From the NCBI GenBank assembly GCA_047967505.1, contig CM106541.1: 64,000 bases of DNA. One strand, 5' to 3'. The notes beneath the pieces were generated by a model. It ran no database searches and was not told where the DNA came from. It saw only the letters and a program-made list of their open reading frames with translations. This DNA is from Dipteris shenzhenensis. Taxonomy: Eukaryota > Polypodiophyta > Polypodiopsida > Gleicheniales. Shown piece after piece: positions 24,001 through 34,620 of this stretch; positions within the stretch are counted from its first letter, which is position 1, and every line of letters begins with the position of its first letter. Both the position numbers and the translations under genes were made by a program.

Positions 24001-25149
24001 ATATACTTTGCAGGAAAGGATAAGTACATCTCTTCTTCAGGGCAAGGATTGCATCCAAGCCTCCATCACCAATGGAAGAATTATTTCTTGCACAATAGAT
24101 CTTTGAAGGTGCCTTTGATGGCACAAAGGGGTTATTGTTTCTAGCATTTCATTAAGCCTTGTCTCATTTAGTTCTTCATGCTTAGTGTCTTCATCAACAA
24201 GCAACATATCCATCAATATTTCTCTTGTAACTATCATCTCAATGTTCTTACAAGATGCATTTGGAGACACCTTAGCACGCATCAAAACCATGTCCTCAAC
24301 CTATTGTCTTTTCTACATTGAGATCCCTTGTTCCACAAGGTGGTTGTGCATACCCATATGAATTATGCATCTGGTAACTCTTTCACGGTCATGCAGGAGA
24401 CAATAGTACATGATTGTAGCACATGGTTCTACACACTCTGGTGACTCACCACAATGCTTGCAAATTAATGTTCCTATCTCCTTGTTGAGTGGCCCTAGAG
24501 AGGGTGTCTTCTTTAGCTTGCCTTTCCACTGTGTTTCATTTACTAAACTAGTGCGCTCATTGTAAGCACAATCCACATTATAACACCTCAAATAACCTCC
24601 ACATCTGCTAAATCTTACAACACCTCTAAAAAACTCTTGTGTGCTTGTCGTATACTCTGTCCAAATATGCCCATCACACCTCTGATCTATTCCTTTCATA
24701 GGAGAGCCTGAACTTATTGGTGGTAGCTCAAACAAAACACATTTATCATATCTCGCTAGAAGTTCTTGCAACACATGCATCGATTGCATACTTGAAAAGG
24801 AGACATGCAAAGAGCTAGACAATGGAAGCCTTTGCAACATTGTAAGTACACTCACCTCTTCAACAAAAGTTGATGATGCATTTGACACTATTTTTCTTAT
24901 GACCACCATGAAATGTTGATGGGTTCGGCCATCCAATCTGAACCCTTTCTCTCCCCCTTCCAAATCCACCAAAGGTTGACAAATAGCAACATCTTCAATT
25001 CTAATCTATTGATGTACTTGAATCTCTTGATCGCCAATGGCAAAATGGTCCTTAATGTCTGTTAATGCAACCTCACAAAACTCAGTATCATATCTAATAG
25101 CAAGTGTTTGAGATTGTAGATATTTCAGTAGAATAGTTTGAGGTGCCAT
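24001..25149 (-). pseudogene. Unit B: divergent Cys/His-rich (zinc-finger-like) gene
   Basis: Reading from 25149, the frame starts MAPQTILLKY, meets a TAG at codon 48 (25008-25006) where unit A keeps Gln, and continues open to 24313. The C-terminal third has a Cys/His cluster: SRCGGYLRCYNVDC, CKHCGESPEC, a CATIMYYC piece and RCIIHMGMHNH. This looks like a zinc-binding module of the kind found in plant transposon proteins. Two further stops near 24313 and 24304 interrupt the same frame, which then runs open to about 24040. I do not recognise the protein; a DNA-binding or transposition role is inference from the cluster and from its divergent neighbour. Confidence 0.6.
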
Positions 25150-25187
25150 TCTATTGTCTTAGATAGAAGGACATAAGTGCAAAGCCA

Positions 25188-25953
25188 ACTTTCATGGCTT
25201 GAGCACCTCGTATTAATACATGGTGCCAAACTCTCATATCAAAGCAAGCTAAAATGACTTCCTTCCATGTGAAGAAGTAGTTTATGCTTGAACTATCACT
25301 TCCTCTTAGTTTGAATTATCGCTTCCTCTTTAATTAGATCTCTTTGAATTGCCACTTCCTCATACATCACAGAGCTTTTTGATCAAATCTTCGTCTCCAA
25401 CTGAACTAGAGCCGTGGAGATAAAATCAAGTACCATGATAACAAGTTTGGAATGAAGGCCTTTCAGGCAAGCTCTAAACGCATTTTTTTCATTGGTAGAG
25501 CACGCATATTAATACGTGGTTGAAAAACTTTTAATCTTGCTTTTTTCCAAATGTTCTACCATTTTCTCATGCTATAAAGATTTTATAGTTTTCCTTTTAT
25601 CAATTCTCCATTGAGGTGATTTGTTGGCAAGAATTATGTGTTTTAGGCAACAATTTGTTGGCCAGAACACATCGTATTAATGTGTGATTCCAAACATTAT
25701 GAAAATTCCAGATTTGCGCTTGAGGAAGGCAAGATTTCGGAGGTCATTAAAGAAGGCAATTTGCAGGTTTTAGCTCAGCGTATTAATACGCTATGCAAAA
25801 GGTTATTCCTCATGCAGATTTAGGAGGGCATATTAGTGTTGTGTTTGTGCTTACTCTTGGAGCCATTTGTTGGGGCTTGAGCAAAAAGGTGAATTTTGGC
25901 CTGCCTTGATATAGCAAATGCTTGAAAAATAACAGATTGATTGTTTTTTCATC
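25188..25953. promoter_or_regulatory. Unit B divergent intergenic region with four palindromes
   Basis: The 0.8 kb between the divergent start codons carries cores at 25209-25220, 25505-25516, 25673-25684 and 25779-25790. The last is part of the perfect 16-bp palindrome AGCGTATTAATACGCT (25777-25792). Order and spacing (about 296, 168 and 106 bp) match the last four copies in unit A (311, 178, 96). Such an array between divergent genes is compatible with a shared regulatory region or with transposase-binding subterminal repeats. Confidence 0.7.
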
Positions 25954-26319
25954 ATGGATTGTTTTTTGTTATTGGTGGATTTCAGTCTTGGAATCATCGT
26001 TAAGAAGAGGGTTTTGAAACTTTGTGAAAACAAAAAGCCTCCTCTTGCCACTACTGCAAGGGCGCAAAGAAGGAAAAGAGAGTGCCCCCTGAGTGAGGGA
26101 TCTGTCCATGACAATGTAGGGAATGAGAGAGAGGTTCTTGAAGTGGATAGTGTTGTAATTCAGGGTATGGATGAAGACATTGAGCGGTCACTTCCACAAG
26201 AGGATGAAGAGATATATGTCGATCTTGCAGAAATGGAGGTGGAGATGGCAAGAGGAGGTGATGTCATTGGTAGATGCAGACTCCTTGGCTCTGATGAGGG
26301 TCCGTAAATACCATTGTGT

Positions 26320-26738
26320 AGGATGATTCCATATGCTCGTGTACGTGGTTTGAGGTCTGATAAGGCAACACTTAAAAGTGCTTTTCAATATGAAGGTTAC
26401 TTACCTGAAAAAGGGCCTTCATTGTTTCTCTTTGCACATCAAATGGGGAGGAAACAAAAGTCACAAATGAAGTCAGAGAAACATGGACACCATTGTGGAG
26501 GGAAGTTGAAGGTGAATTTGAAAAGTAGCTTGCAAGTAAAAAAGAGTGGCAATTTATGTGTAAGCAGATGTTTTATGTATGGGAGGGCAATCATCGTACC
26601 ACTGCATGGATGCAATTGATTTCTAAGGCCTACATGGAGACTAAGGCAAGACACATTAGGGTGATGTGCACAATGATAGACCCTCGCCTTACTTCAGAGA
26701 TTGCATTGCTTACTAGATTGCAAAGAATGAATTCATAA
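26320..26738 (+). other. ParB/Srx-like domain region of unit B
   Basis: The order of motifs follows the ParB-like fold. First comes a leading strand and Arg (MIPYARVRGLRSDKATLK at 26322-26375) with a following EGYLP turn. Then comes WEGNHRTTAWM at 26578-26610, which fits the G-x-H-R-x-x-A signature of ParB/sulfiredoxin-type domains. Last is a strand plus a Leu-rich QR segment (MIDPRLTSEIALL..LQRMN). Unit A has EGNYR at the same place. ParB-like domains bind or cut DNA or hydrolyse CTP, and in phages and bacteria they often sit beside DNA methyltransferases. A structure-level search is needed. Confidence 0.55.
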
Positions 26739-27978
26739 GTGCATTAAAATATTTTATTTGATGCCGTGCACGATTTGATATGGAAACTACTAACTAGAAT
26801 GCTATTTGAACCTTGTCTAGTTGTGCGGATTGAATGAGCATGCTTTCATTAAACCTAGTGTATGAGACACTCTTGTTAACACAAACAATAATGTGAGTGT
26901 GATGCCACCTTGTTTCTTAGTACTTTGACTAGTGAACAATGTGTAGTTATTGAAAAAGCAAGGACAAGGGATTCAAAAGGGAAAAAACAATGGTACCTTT
27001 AACAAGAGGATATCTTGCACGTTTGGTGTTTTAGGTGTGCTCATTTTTATTGTATTCACATTTCTCATTGTATTCATTCTTTTCATTTAGCAAGATTAGC
27101 AGTTTTAATTGTATCCATTCACTATTTCTCAAGGGTCTTGATTTCGTAGATTGAATACACTGGAGACCTTACGCAAGCAATAGAACATGTGGGAAAGACA
27201 ATTTCTGAAGAGAGGAGGGCAGAGGCTGAGTGCAAAGAGCGTACAAGAATTCACAAGAAGTACAAAGATAAAATGGGAATGGTATGTGACCATCTTTTTC
27301 TTGAATGCTATTGATGGCTTTTAATGTGAAGTATCTTATCTTTTTGCTTTGCTGAATCATCCTAGGTGCTCAACGTCCTTGATCCTAAACTTGGTGATGT
27401 GTGGAAGAAAAATGTTTTTTCATTGCGCTTTGAAAGTCATGATTCTATTGGTACATTATCCAAGCTAAAGTATCTTGCTAATGCAGAGTTGAGAAATGAG
27501 AAGAGATTCATGTTGCTATCACTTCTCGATGCCAACAAGAGGATGAGGGAGATGTATTTTATGCCTACAGGAGATAATGAGTATAGAGGGTAAGTGTTTC
27601 ATGCCTATCCTATATTTTCTCAAGATGGTTTTTCTTTGATGTGCTAGTTTGATTTCTTTCCAAGTAGGTGGTTAACAAAGGAGATATTCCTTGAGAAAGT
27701 GGAGATCTAATCATCAATGGCTTTGGAGGATTTATGTGCACTTTGTGCAATGACCCAGCCACTTGATTTGCAGAAGATTATACACTACAATAATATATAG
27801 AGGACATTAAGTTGGAGGGACGAAAGCATATGTTTGCTTCCCTAAGATCCAGGGATGGCAAGGCTGAGCTCAAGAGTGGGAGAAGAGGAGATGGAGGAGC
27901 ATAGAGGAAGGCAACAGAGCTTGATCAAGCAGTGCAGCATGTGGTTTTTAGGTATAGTTTTGAGTTGTTTTGTTATGT

Positions 27979-28240
27979 TGCATTATCTTTGTGAGCACTT
28001 TGACACAACATTAAATTGTATGTCATACAATCTTTATGGTATCTCTCCCACTTGGTGCAAGAAGGAAAATTGAAAGATCTCCCTAGGCAGTGCAAAGGGT
28101 GGTTTAGGGTTACCTTGCAGTATCTTTCTAAGAGCTTTGACACAACATTAAACTGTATGTCTTTAAGGTATCTCTCCCACTTGGTGCAAGAAGGAAAATT
28201 GAATGATTTGCCTAGACAGTGCAAAGGGTGGTTGGAGATT
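27979..28240 (+). repeat. Tandem duplication of an exon-containing segment
   Basis: The segment with GACACAACATTAAAYTGTATG, GTATCTCTCCCACTTGGTGC and CAGTGCAAAGGGTGG occurs twice with a period of about 137 bp (27979-28115 and 28116-28240). The downstream copy continues into the open frame DLPRQCKGWLEIGNP, so it is the likely functional exon. Confidence 0.75.
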
Positions 28241-28758
28241 GGGAACCCAGCAAGTTGCATGTACCCAGGAAGCATGCATGCATTGTCTCAATGGGAACTT
28301 GCACACTTCCCTTGGTGGATTGACTTCACCGATGGTAAAGTTTTAACAAGAGAGAGAGATCTCTTCACACAATATTATACAAGGAAGAAAAGTGAAGATA
28401 AGGCCACAAGCAAGATAGACAAGGGGAGTCAAAAGGCTACAACTTATGTGCCACCACCGAAGGATGTTCCACCCCTGGATGAAGAAGGTGTTTATTAAAT
28501 CATTTTTATAAATTTGTTCAATTGTTGTGGAAACTATTTTTGGTTGCAGATTGACCGATTCGATTTACTTGCACAGTTTTTGTAGAGATTCCAGCTCGTG
28601 TTGATAAAGAACGTCAGGAAAGCATTGGCCAAGACCAAGGTATAATCATTTCTCCTTTCATGAAACAATTGTTCTGTATACAATAATTCATTGTTATATC
28701 ATTTTCATTACTGCAAGAAAAGGTTATATTGTTATATTTGTGATATTGTATATTACAG

Positions 28759-29935
28759 GAAGTAGGATGGTTGTGAAAGAGATGATCACTTATGTCTTTC
28801 ATTGTCCATCACCTATTGATCCCACTATGTATCGAGGAGACACATTGCTTTGCAATTGCTCCATTGGAGATTATATTGCCATGGGCTTGGACTTTCTTGA
28901 TGGGAAGAAGAATGGTGTTTACATGCAAGCTCATGAATTTTTCTTAGCAATGGCTGAAAAAAAACAGACTATAGGAGATTTGGCAAGAAGGTGAAGTGGG
29001 CTGCAAACTTTATGTTGCTTGACTTTCCGACTGGTTTTGAGATTTGTGGAGATGTTGACCTCCCATCATGGAACAAACTCACAGAGGATCACTTGAAGTA
29101 TGGCATAGCTGTAGCTGCAGCGATGTTGGATGATGATGGGTGGTTGGTCCTCATCTGTCCATTGACAGGTGAGCTTCTATTTACATCCATTTACTTCCTT
29201 CTTTTGCTTTACTTCCATTTAAGACTTCAAGCATGGATGCTCTTTGACAATATGGATATTTTGTATGATCTGTATATGAAGGACCATGTATTACATGGAT
29301 GGAACGATATGTTCGTGCACAAGGATTGGAGGTGGACCCTCGTGTATTTGTGCTAGAAAAGCTTCCATATGGTCACATAAATGTACACGAATGAGAAGAT
29401 ATGTTGGTGAGTTGGGTTCGTGAAGTTTCTTCTTATCATTGTATCGTGTGAGAGATAAAATGTCAATGGCATATGTTCCTTCATCTTGCAGATGCAATCC
29501 TTGATGCTTGTGTTTGTGAGGCGTGTGGGCCATAAACCACCAACATTCCATGTGGAGAGTGAACCTCTTTTTGACAAGCTGAATGTTTGCCAAATGAGTG
29601 ACCACTGGACTCATTATCTCCTTGACATACAAAAGACAGCTCGAGGAGCATTAGAGAAATCTGCTAGTTTCATTGAGTGTTTGTTGATCCTTTTGTGTCC
29701 TCCTGGTGATTTGTGCATGGAGATGGGATGTGGTGTGGCACCTCTCATGAGAGCATGCTTGGCAAATCGGCATGCATGCTTCTCTTTTGATAATGATGCT
29801 TTCATTGTGAGTAGTGTTGTGGAGCCACTTGTGCAAACTGCCAATGCAAAGAGAGCTCGATTGGAACTTCTTGATCAAGACATTGAGGGTGATGAGAATG
29901 CTATTGAGCCTCTCAAAAACCCTTATGACTCATAG
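28759..29935 (+). other. Beta-class amino-methyltransferase domain of unit B
   Basis: Exon 28759-29168 carries the block NFMLLDFPTGFEI (about 29010), at the place of catalytic motif IV (D/N/S-P-P-Y/F), then DVDLPSWNKLTEDHL and the strand DDGWLVLICPLTG. Exon about 29290-29406 gives YVRAQGLEVDPRVFVLEK. Exon 29492-29935 gives EKSASFIECLLIL..PPGD and the AdoMet motif MEMGCGVAPLMRAC at 29725-29766, followed by FSFDND. Catalytic motif before AdoMet motif is the beta-class order of N4-cytosine and N6-adenine DNA methyltransferases. DFPT departs from DPPY. Substrate and base cannot be told from this. Confidence 0.65.
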
Positions 29936-31230
29936 TGAGCTACTTTTAGCATGACTTTCTTTGTGCTTGTTTAGGTGATATTTAGTGACATTTTAGAGTT
30001 GTGTGATTAACATGGTCAGGGGTAATGACAAATTATGGTGATTGGTATTTTTAATACTTTTGATTGGAGGAAGACACATAAATTCTAGCACTCATCTAAC
30101 TATTCTCTTATGCCACACTTAATTAAAGACTCACTCCATGTGATCTTATGTGATATTGGTCAAACTATGAAGTGCAAGTGATAAGTAATTTCTTTTGGAA
30201 AGTCAAATGCAATGGACGTCTTGTCATACATGTTGTTTTGAAGGTAGGAATGGAGCATGGTGTGCTTGGGCGTAGAGTTCATTGCTTGCATTCTTAAATG
30301 TGATATGTTGCAAAAATACTTCAATAATGTTCAATAGTCAAATAGTCATATAAACTTTAGTGCTATTTGTACATTCATATATATTTACGGTGTATATTGT
30401 GTGTAGTGAACTACCATGCTATGCAGAAGCAATGGCAAGGGAAATGGTGAAAAGATATAAGACTGTTCAAAGGATCAAAGAGATGAAACAAGTTCATTGC
30501 ATCTTTGTTGACGATGAATGCTCAACAAGTTCGACCTAAGCTTCAATTTGTTGTTGAATTATAAGTCAATTTATTGCTTCAACTTGGTCTTCAATCGTTG
30601 AAAGGAAACTAAGAAAGACTATTGGTGATGAATTATCATGTTCCATAAGATATTCTAGTGCTTGTATGATCATGTTTGTTGGCTTCTTTTGTTTCTAGTT
30701 GTCAGATCCTAAGTCAATTGTCATATCTATAATATACTAAGCACGCTAATTGGATAGGATCATTTAGAGAATGTGAGACCTTGGATTTAATGTGATGAAT
30801 GTAAACCATTAGATCAATTCAGTTAGAGTGGTATCAATTAGTATCATGAGGTTTGCCTGATTCTTGCATTGGGTTCTGAATCCTCGAACCACCTACAGGC
30901 TTCGAGATCATGCGGATAGCATAGTTCGTGATCAATCTTTCTAGGTTTTTTCTTATCTTCAATTTGTTTCATGGAGTTCCATCACCATGCTTGAAGGACA
31001 GAAGTCAACATCCAAATAATGTTCTATAATGCATCCTTTTTTCCTCTTGTATAAATTGGATATAAAAATTTTGAAGGGTGAATGGCTGTTATTGTATATA
31101 CTATAGGGCCATTATGACTGCAAAAATGATGCCGGGTGGAACGAAATGGATATAGCCTATTTTAACTTTAAACCTTTGTTTCATAGAGGTCCAATAAGAT
31201 CGTTCTTGCAAATTTTTTGGGTGGATTGTT
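29936..31230. other. 3' flank of unit B, no clear gene
   Basis: A short open segment at about 30407-30536 reads EAMAREMVKRYKTVQRIKEM and ends in an acidic tail plus stop. It follows an AG acceptor and could be a 3' exon or a neighbouring relic. The rest is AT-rich and unassigned. Confidence 0.35.
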
Positions 31231-31234
31231 TGTC

Positions 31235-31385
31235 TTCCTAAATAGTTTTAAGATGGAGGGGAATGTTGGGATCCCTCCATGGAACAAAGTCATAAAGGAA
31301 CACTTGGGTACAATATAGCCACATGGGGCTGGTGATGATGGGACTATTATTTTCCCATTTGCAAGAAGGAAATGCTTGCTTTATT
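31235..31385 (+). pseudogene. Third, degraded fragment of the methyltransferase exon
   Basis: The plus strand reads EGNVGIPPWNKVIKEHLG, a stop, then GDDGTIIFPFARR. This parallels CGDVDLPSWNKLTEDHLK..DDDGWLVLICP in unit B at about 29048-29158. DNA similarity is visible too (CCATGGAACAAAGTCATAAAGG against CATGGAACAAACTCACAGAGG). It appears to be an older copy of one exon. Confidence 0.55.
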
Positions 31386-31687
31386 TTATTATTTTTGCCT
31401 TTTTGCATGACTTCACATACAACATCACTATTTATCTTAATGTCCTTCCAGTCAAAACATTAATGTTTAATTTGTTAACGAACCACGTATTTCTCAGATG
31501 GACCATGTTAAATGTGTTACTTAATAGGATAGGCATGCAACATCATATTTTCAATTGCATGTTGGAATCATGACTTTAACTATGTAAAGTGTACTCCCTT
31601 GGTTTTTAATGCTCGCTTTTCTTACCTCACTCGGCTTTTGTCGCTCACTTTATCGACTACCTCTATTGCTAGTTGACCTTGATTAAA
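31386..31687. other. Short unassigned spacer
   Basis: AT-rich sequence between the methyltransferase fragment and the antisense Ty3 relic. Nothing is recognised in it. Confidence 0.4.
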
Positions 31688-32609
31688 CTAGTTGGGTTGG
31701 GTGGACTGGGTCAGCAGTTGCCTTTGTTGATATATCGATTGGGGCTTGACATTCGGATGTCGGCATTGGGAGGTTCCATGATTCCCCCATCTGGCACAAT
31801 GAGCGCAATAGAGTGTCAGCCTAGCCCTAAGGCATGGGGACTCAGGGTGGTTTGCCATGCATAGTCTGCACCACACATTGTCTCTCCTAGGAAATAGGTG
31901 AGGATTTCTGAGACCTTATCTTGTTAATCCTCCCTTAAGTTGTTGGGACACTTGGTTCAAGACGTTGGTATCATTTCATCTATGTTCGCTCCCCTAGGCA
32001 TTGGTGTTGTCTCCTTAGCCTCACTTGAGCTAATAGTATTTCTTGTATGAGACACATTGGAGGAAGCCACAAAGAACTTCTCTGGTTGAGCCCTGATCCT
32101 TCATATTATCATCTAAGAGTATAGTAGTCTGGCTGCACAACTCAAACAATGTGGGGTTTAGGGTAAACAGATGATCATGTAGCTTTGCATCCCTTAACCC
32201 AATGAGGAACCATGGCAATAAGTGTTCCTCTCATGAGGCTCGTAGTGGTAATTCAAGTGTTTAATCCTTGTGATATATTCCCGTAATGTCTCATGCTCTT
32301 TCTACTTGACCTCATACACCTGCTTAATAGGTCTCGATCTGGGACCAATGGGGGCGAACCCCACTATGAAGGCTTTTCTTAGTGTCTCCCAATTGGTTTT
32401 CTCCTTTGTGCCTAGAGCCCTATACCATTGGGCTACCTTACCATCTAGGCTCAACCCGAATGCATTCACTTTATCTAGGTCACTTATGTCCCCAAAGGTC
32501 TCGCAAAATTGCTCAAACCTTTTGACATGGGACATTGGAACTCCGTCTCCTAGGAATTTCTTCATGAGCTTGGAGATGATGACTGAAGGACTTCTTCAAG
32601 CATTGGTGT
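31688..32609 (-). pseudogene. Antisense Ty3-type gag relic, right part of a split element
   Basis: On the minus strand, 32565-32302 encodes a Retrotrans_gag core: VNAFGLSLDGKVAQWYRAL, then NWETLRKAFIVGF. Next come WFLIGLRDAKLHDHLFTLNP (about 32213-32155) and a distal CAHCARWGNHGTSQC (about 31810-31765), a zinc-knuckle variant with one extra spacer residue. Gag forms the particle that packages element RNA. The upstream half of the same reading direction resumes at 42693, beyond the inserted Tat element. Stops are scattered through it. Confidence 0.7.
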
Positions 32610-34506
32610 TATGACAACAACAAATGATCTTTTGTTTTAAAACCTATGGGAGGATTTGTGGGGCCCGCAGGGTGACAAAAGCTAGCCATGGAGACAAAGA
32701 ACCAAGAAGCGTGATAGAGAAGTTGGTGGTGGGAGATGGCTCTTTGCGCCTTCTCTCGTTGTGGCTTGTCAATCTTTTGATGTCGACTACTTTATTTCAT
32801 GTAATCATTAATGTGGGTTTGAGACTAATTAGAATAATTATTGAAAATGATTGCAAATCTGATTATGAGTGGAATGCATCATTGTAAATACCATGGGTAT
32901 GAATTATAAATACCTTGGTATAGGGATAGAATGGATTGAGAGATATATTATTTGCTTTGTAATTGGGAAAATAGAAATGAGTCATCTATTTTGAGTGGGC
33001 CAGATGACTGCATGGCCTCCATAATGTACTAAAATAATATGGAGAGCACAGGCCAAGCACATGGAGGGCATGTGGAGGAGTGTGGAAGGGTGTAAAGTCA
33101 AGAGGATCCCTTCTAGAATTCCAAGGTGGTATATGGAGGATGTTGACATATGGAAAAGAGAGGGTCCCTATGGGCTCCAAGGGAAAAGACTCTTGACTTT
33201 CTCAAATTTTAAAGAGTCATGAGGATCTTGTGATGGGACACTTGTTAAAATGTGCCCGAAAGGATATTTGATGGTGACCCATGTCCTTATGTCACCAGGG
33301 GGTGAAGGAATCTACTGGCTGAAAATGTAACAAGGTGAAGGAGGGTGAGAATTGCTGTATAAAAGAGACCTCTCTCCTCCCTCTCCAGCATCTGGTTCTT
33401 CCCTTCGTAGTTATGCCATCACTTGTATCTAGCTTTGCCTATCTTTTCCCTTCTCCCTAGAGCATTAGGCTCTCACTTTGTACCCCTCTTCTTGCTTTTG
33501 ATGTTTGAATAAAGTTCATGCTTCCTTTTCCTCATCCTTCTTCCATCTCCTCTCTCCTCGCTCTAAAGCTTAGTGTACCCACATGAGTGAGTCATTTCTA
33601 GATCTGTGTTAAGAGTATTCTCTACTCCCCTGGGTGACCTCAATTTGCCATGTATCTAGGAAGCTACTTCTTTGTTGAAGGAGATCGTTGCCCTTTCCAT
33701 AACTGCAGTCGGGTATGGACAATTTTGACAATCTTCCGTAAAATGGTCATAACTTTCTACTTTGAGCTCCGTTTTGAATGAAACTTACATGAAAATCTTC
33801 ATCTTTTCAAGATCTTTCTATGATGTATTCCGATATTTGTTCCATTTAGTAAAATAAAAGTTGTTGTTTGCGTGGTCAGGTTTGTTGTTTAGAGCAGTTT
33901 TGAGAACCTTTCGTAAAACCATCATAACTTTCTGTTCCAAGCTCCGTTTTGAATTATGCTGATATCAGAATCTTTGTATTTTCAAGATCTATCTACTAAT
34001 GTATTTAGATATTTGTTCCATTTAGTAGAGTTAAATTTATTGTTATCTAAGTGGTCGGGTCTATTGTTTGGAGCAGTTTTGAGAACCTTTCGTAAAACCG
34101 TCATAACTGTGTTCCAAGCTCCATTTTGAATGAAACTGATATTAGAATCTTCGTCTTTTTGAGATCTATGTTTCATCCCAATCATCCCATTCAGCCAAAT
34201 CAGCCCTATCAATTCACGCCTTTCACATCAGTTCACATTGTGTTGAGTCAAAAGATGTTCTTCTAACAATGGCTCGCCCTTACTTTTGGGGATGACCGAT
34301 TAGCTCAAATCAATGCTTCCCCTCAGCCTTTCTTATTTCTAATGCTAGAGTACAACCTCACCTTTGACGTCTATATCTTCATTTTGATCTAAGAAGATAG
34401 AGACTGAGTGTCTCTTTAAACTTCATCTAATGCCCAAATCTCTTCTCTCTTCTTCAATTTGTGGGTTGAGATGTGACCAAAACCAAACCCCCAGTTTTGT
34501 GTCACA
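32610..34506 (+). repeat. 5' LTR of the Tat element
   Basis: It matches 40800-42692 along its whole length. It has a TATA-like TATAAAAG at 33358-33365 followed by AATAAA at 33508-33513, in keeping with U3/R/U5 order. Three diverged tandem units of about 170 bp containing TTTCGTAAAACCRTCATAAC lie at about 33710-34200. Open frames inside are spurious. Confidence 0.92.
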
Positions 34507-34511
34507 TCTTT

Positions 34512-34526
34512 TGGTGGAGACGCCGC
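34512..34526 (+). promoter_or_regulatory. Candidate primer binding site of the Tat element
   Basis: TGGTGGAGACGCCGC lies five bases after the 5' LTR and begins with the TGG that pairs with a tRNA CCA end. The tRNA is not identified. Confidence 0.5.
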
Positions 34527-34620
34527 ATAGGTTTTGCCTAGGATTTTCCTATCATAACCTCACGATCTTAGCTTGTTTACAAGCAAAGACTTTCTTCTTT
34601 GTGCTCATTTTTTGTACAAG

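Larger units (their letters stand above)
25954..29935 (+). pseudogene. Unit B: near full-length ParB-like/DNA-methyltransferase gene, broken
   Basis: This spliced gene runs from the basic N-terminus near 25954 to the stop after ENAIEPLKNPYDS at 29935. Exons with frame-compatible GT..AG borders include 27150-27281, 27366-27589, 27668-27951, 28759-29168, about 29290-29406 and 29492-29935. The order is an acidic/basic N-terminus, a ParB/Srx-like region, a helical middle, a Lys/Pro-rich linker and a beta-class methyltransferase. Lesions are the TAA near 26305 shared with unit A, a one-base deletion near 26416, TAG near 26527, TAG near 27709, a frameshift near 28985 and TGA near 29392. No single product can form. 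The function it once had, DNA modification with site-specific DNA binding, is inferred from motif order. Confidence 0.65.

Noticed and set aside
18534-31385. Possible insertion of a giant virus or phage segment, given the ParB-like and methyltransferase domains
   Set aside because: Retained spliceosomal introns, eukaryotic composition and TE-like surroundings fit a plant gene or transposon better; no capsid, polymerase or packaging gene is nearby.
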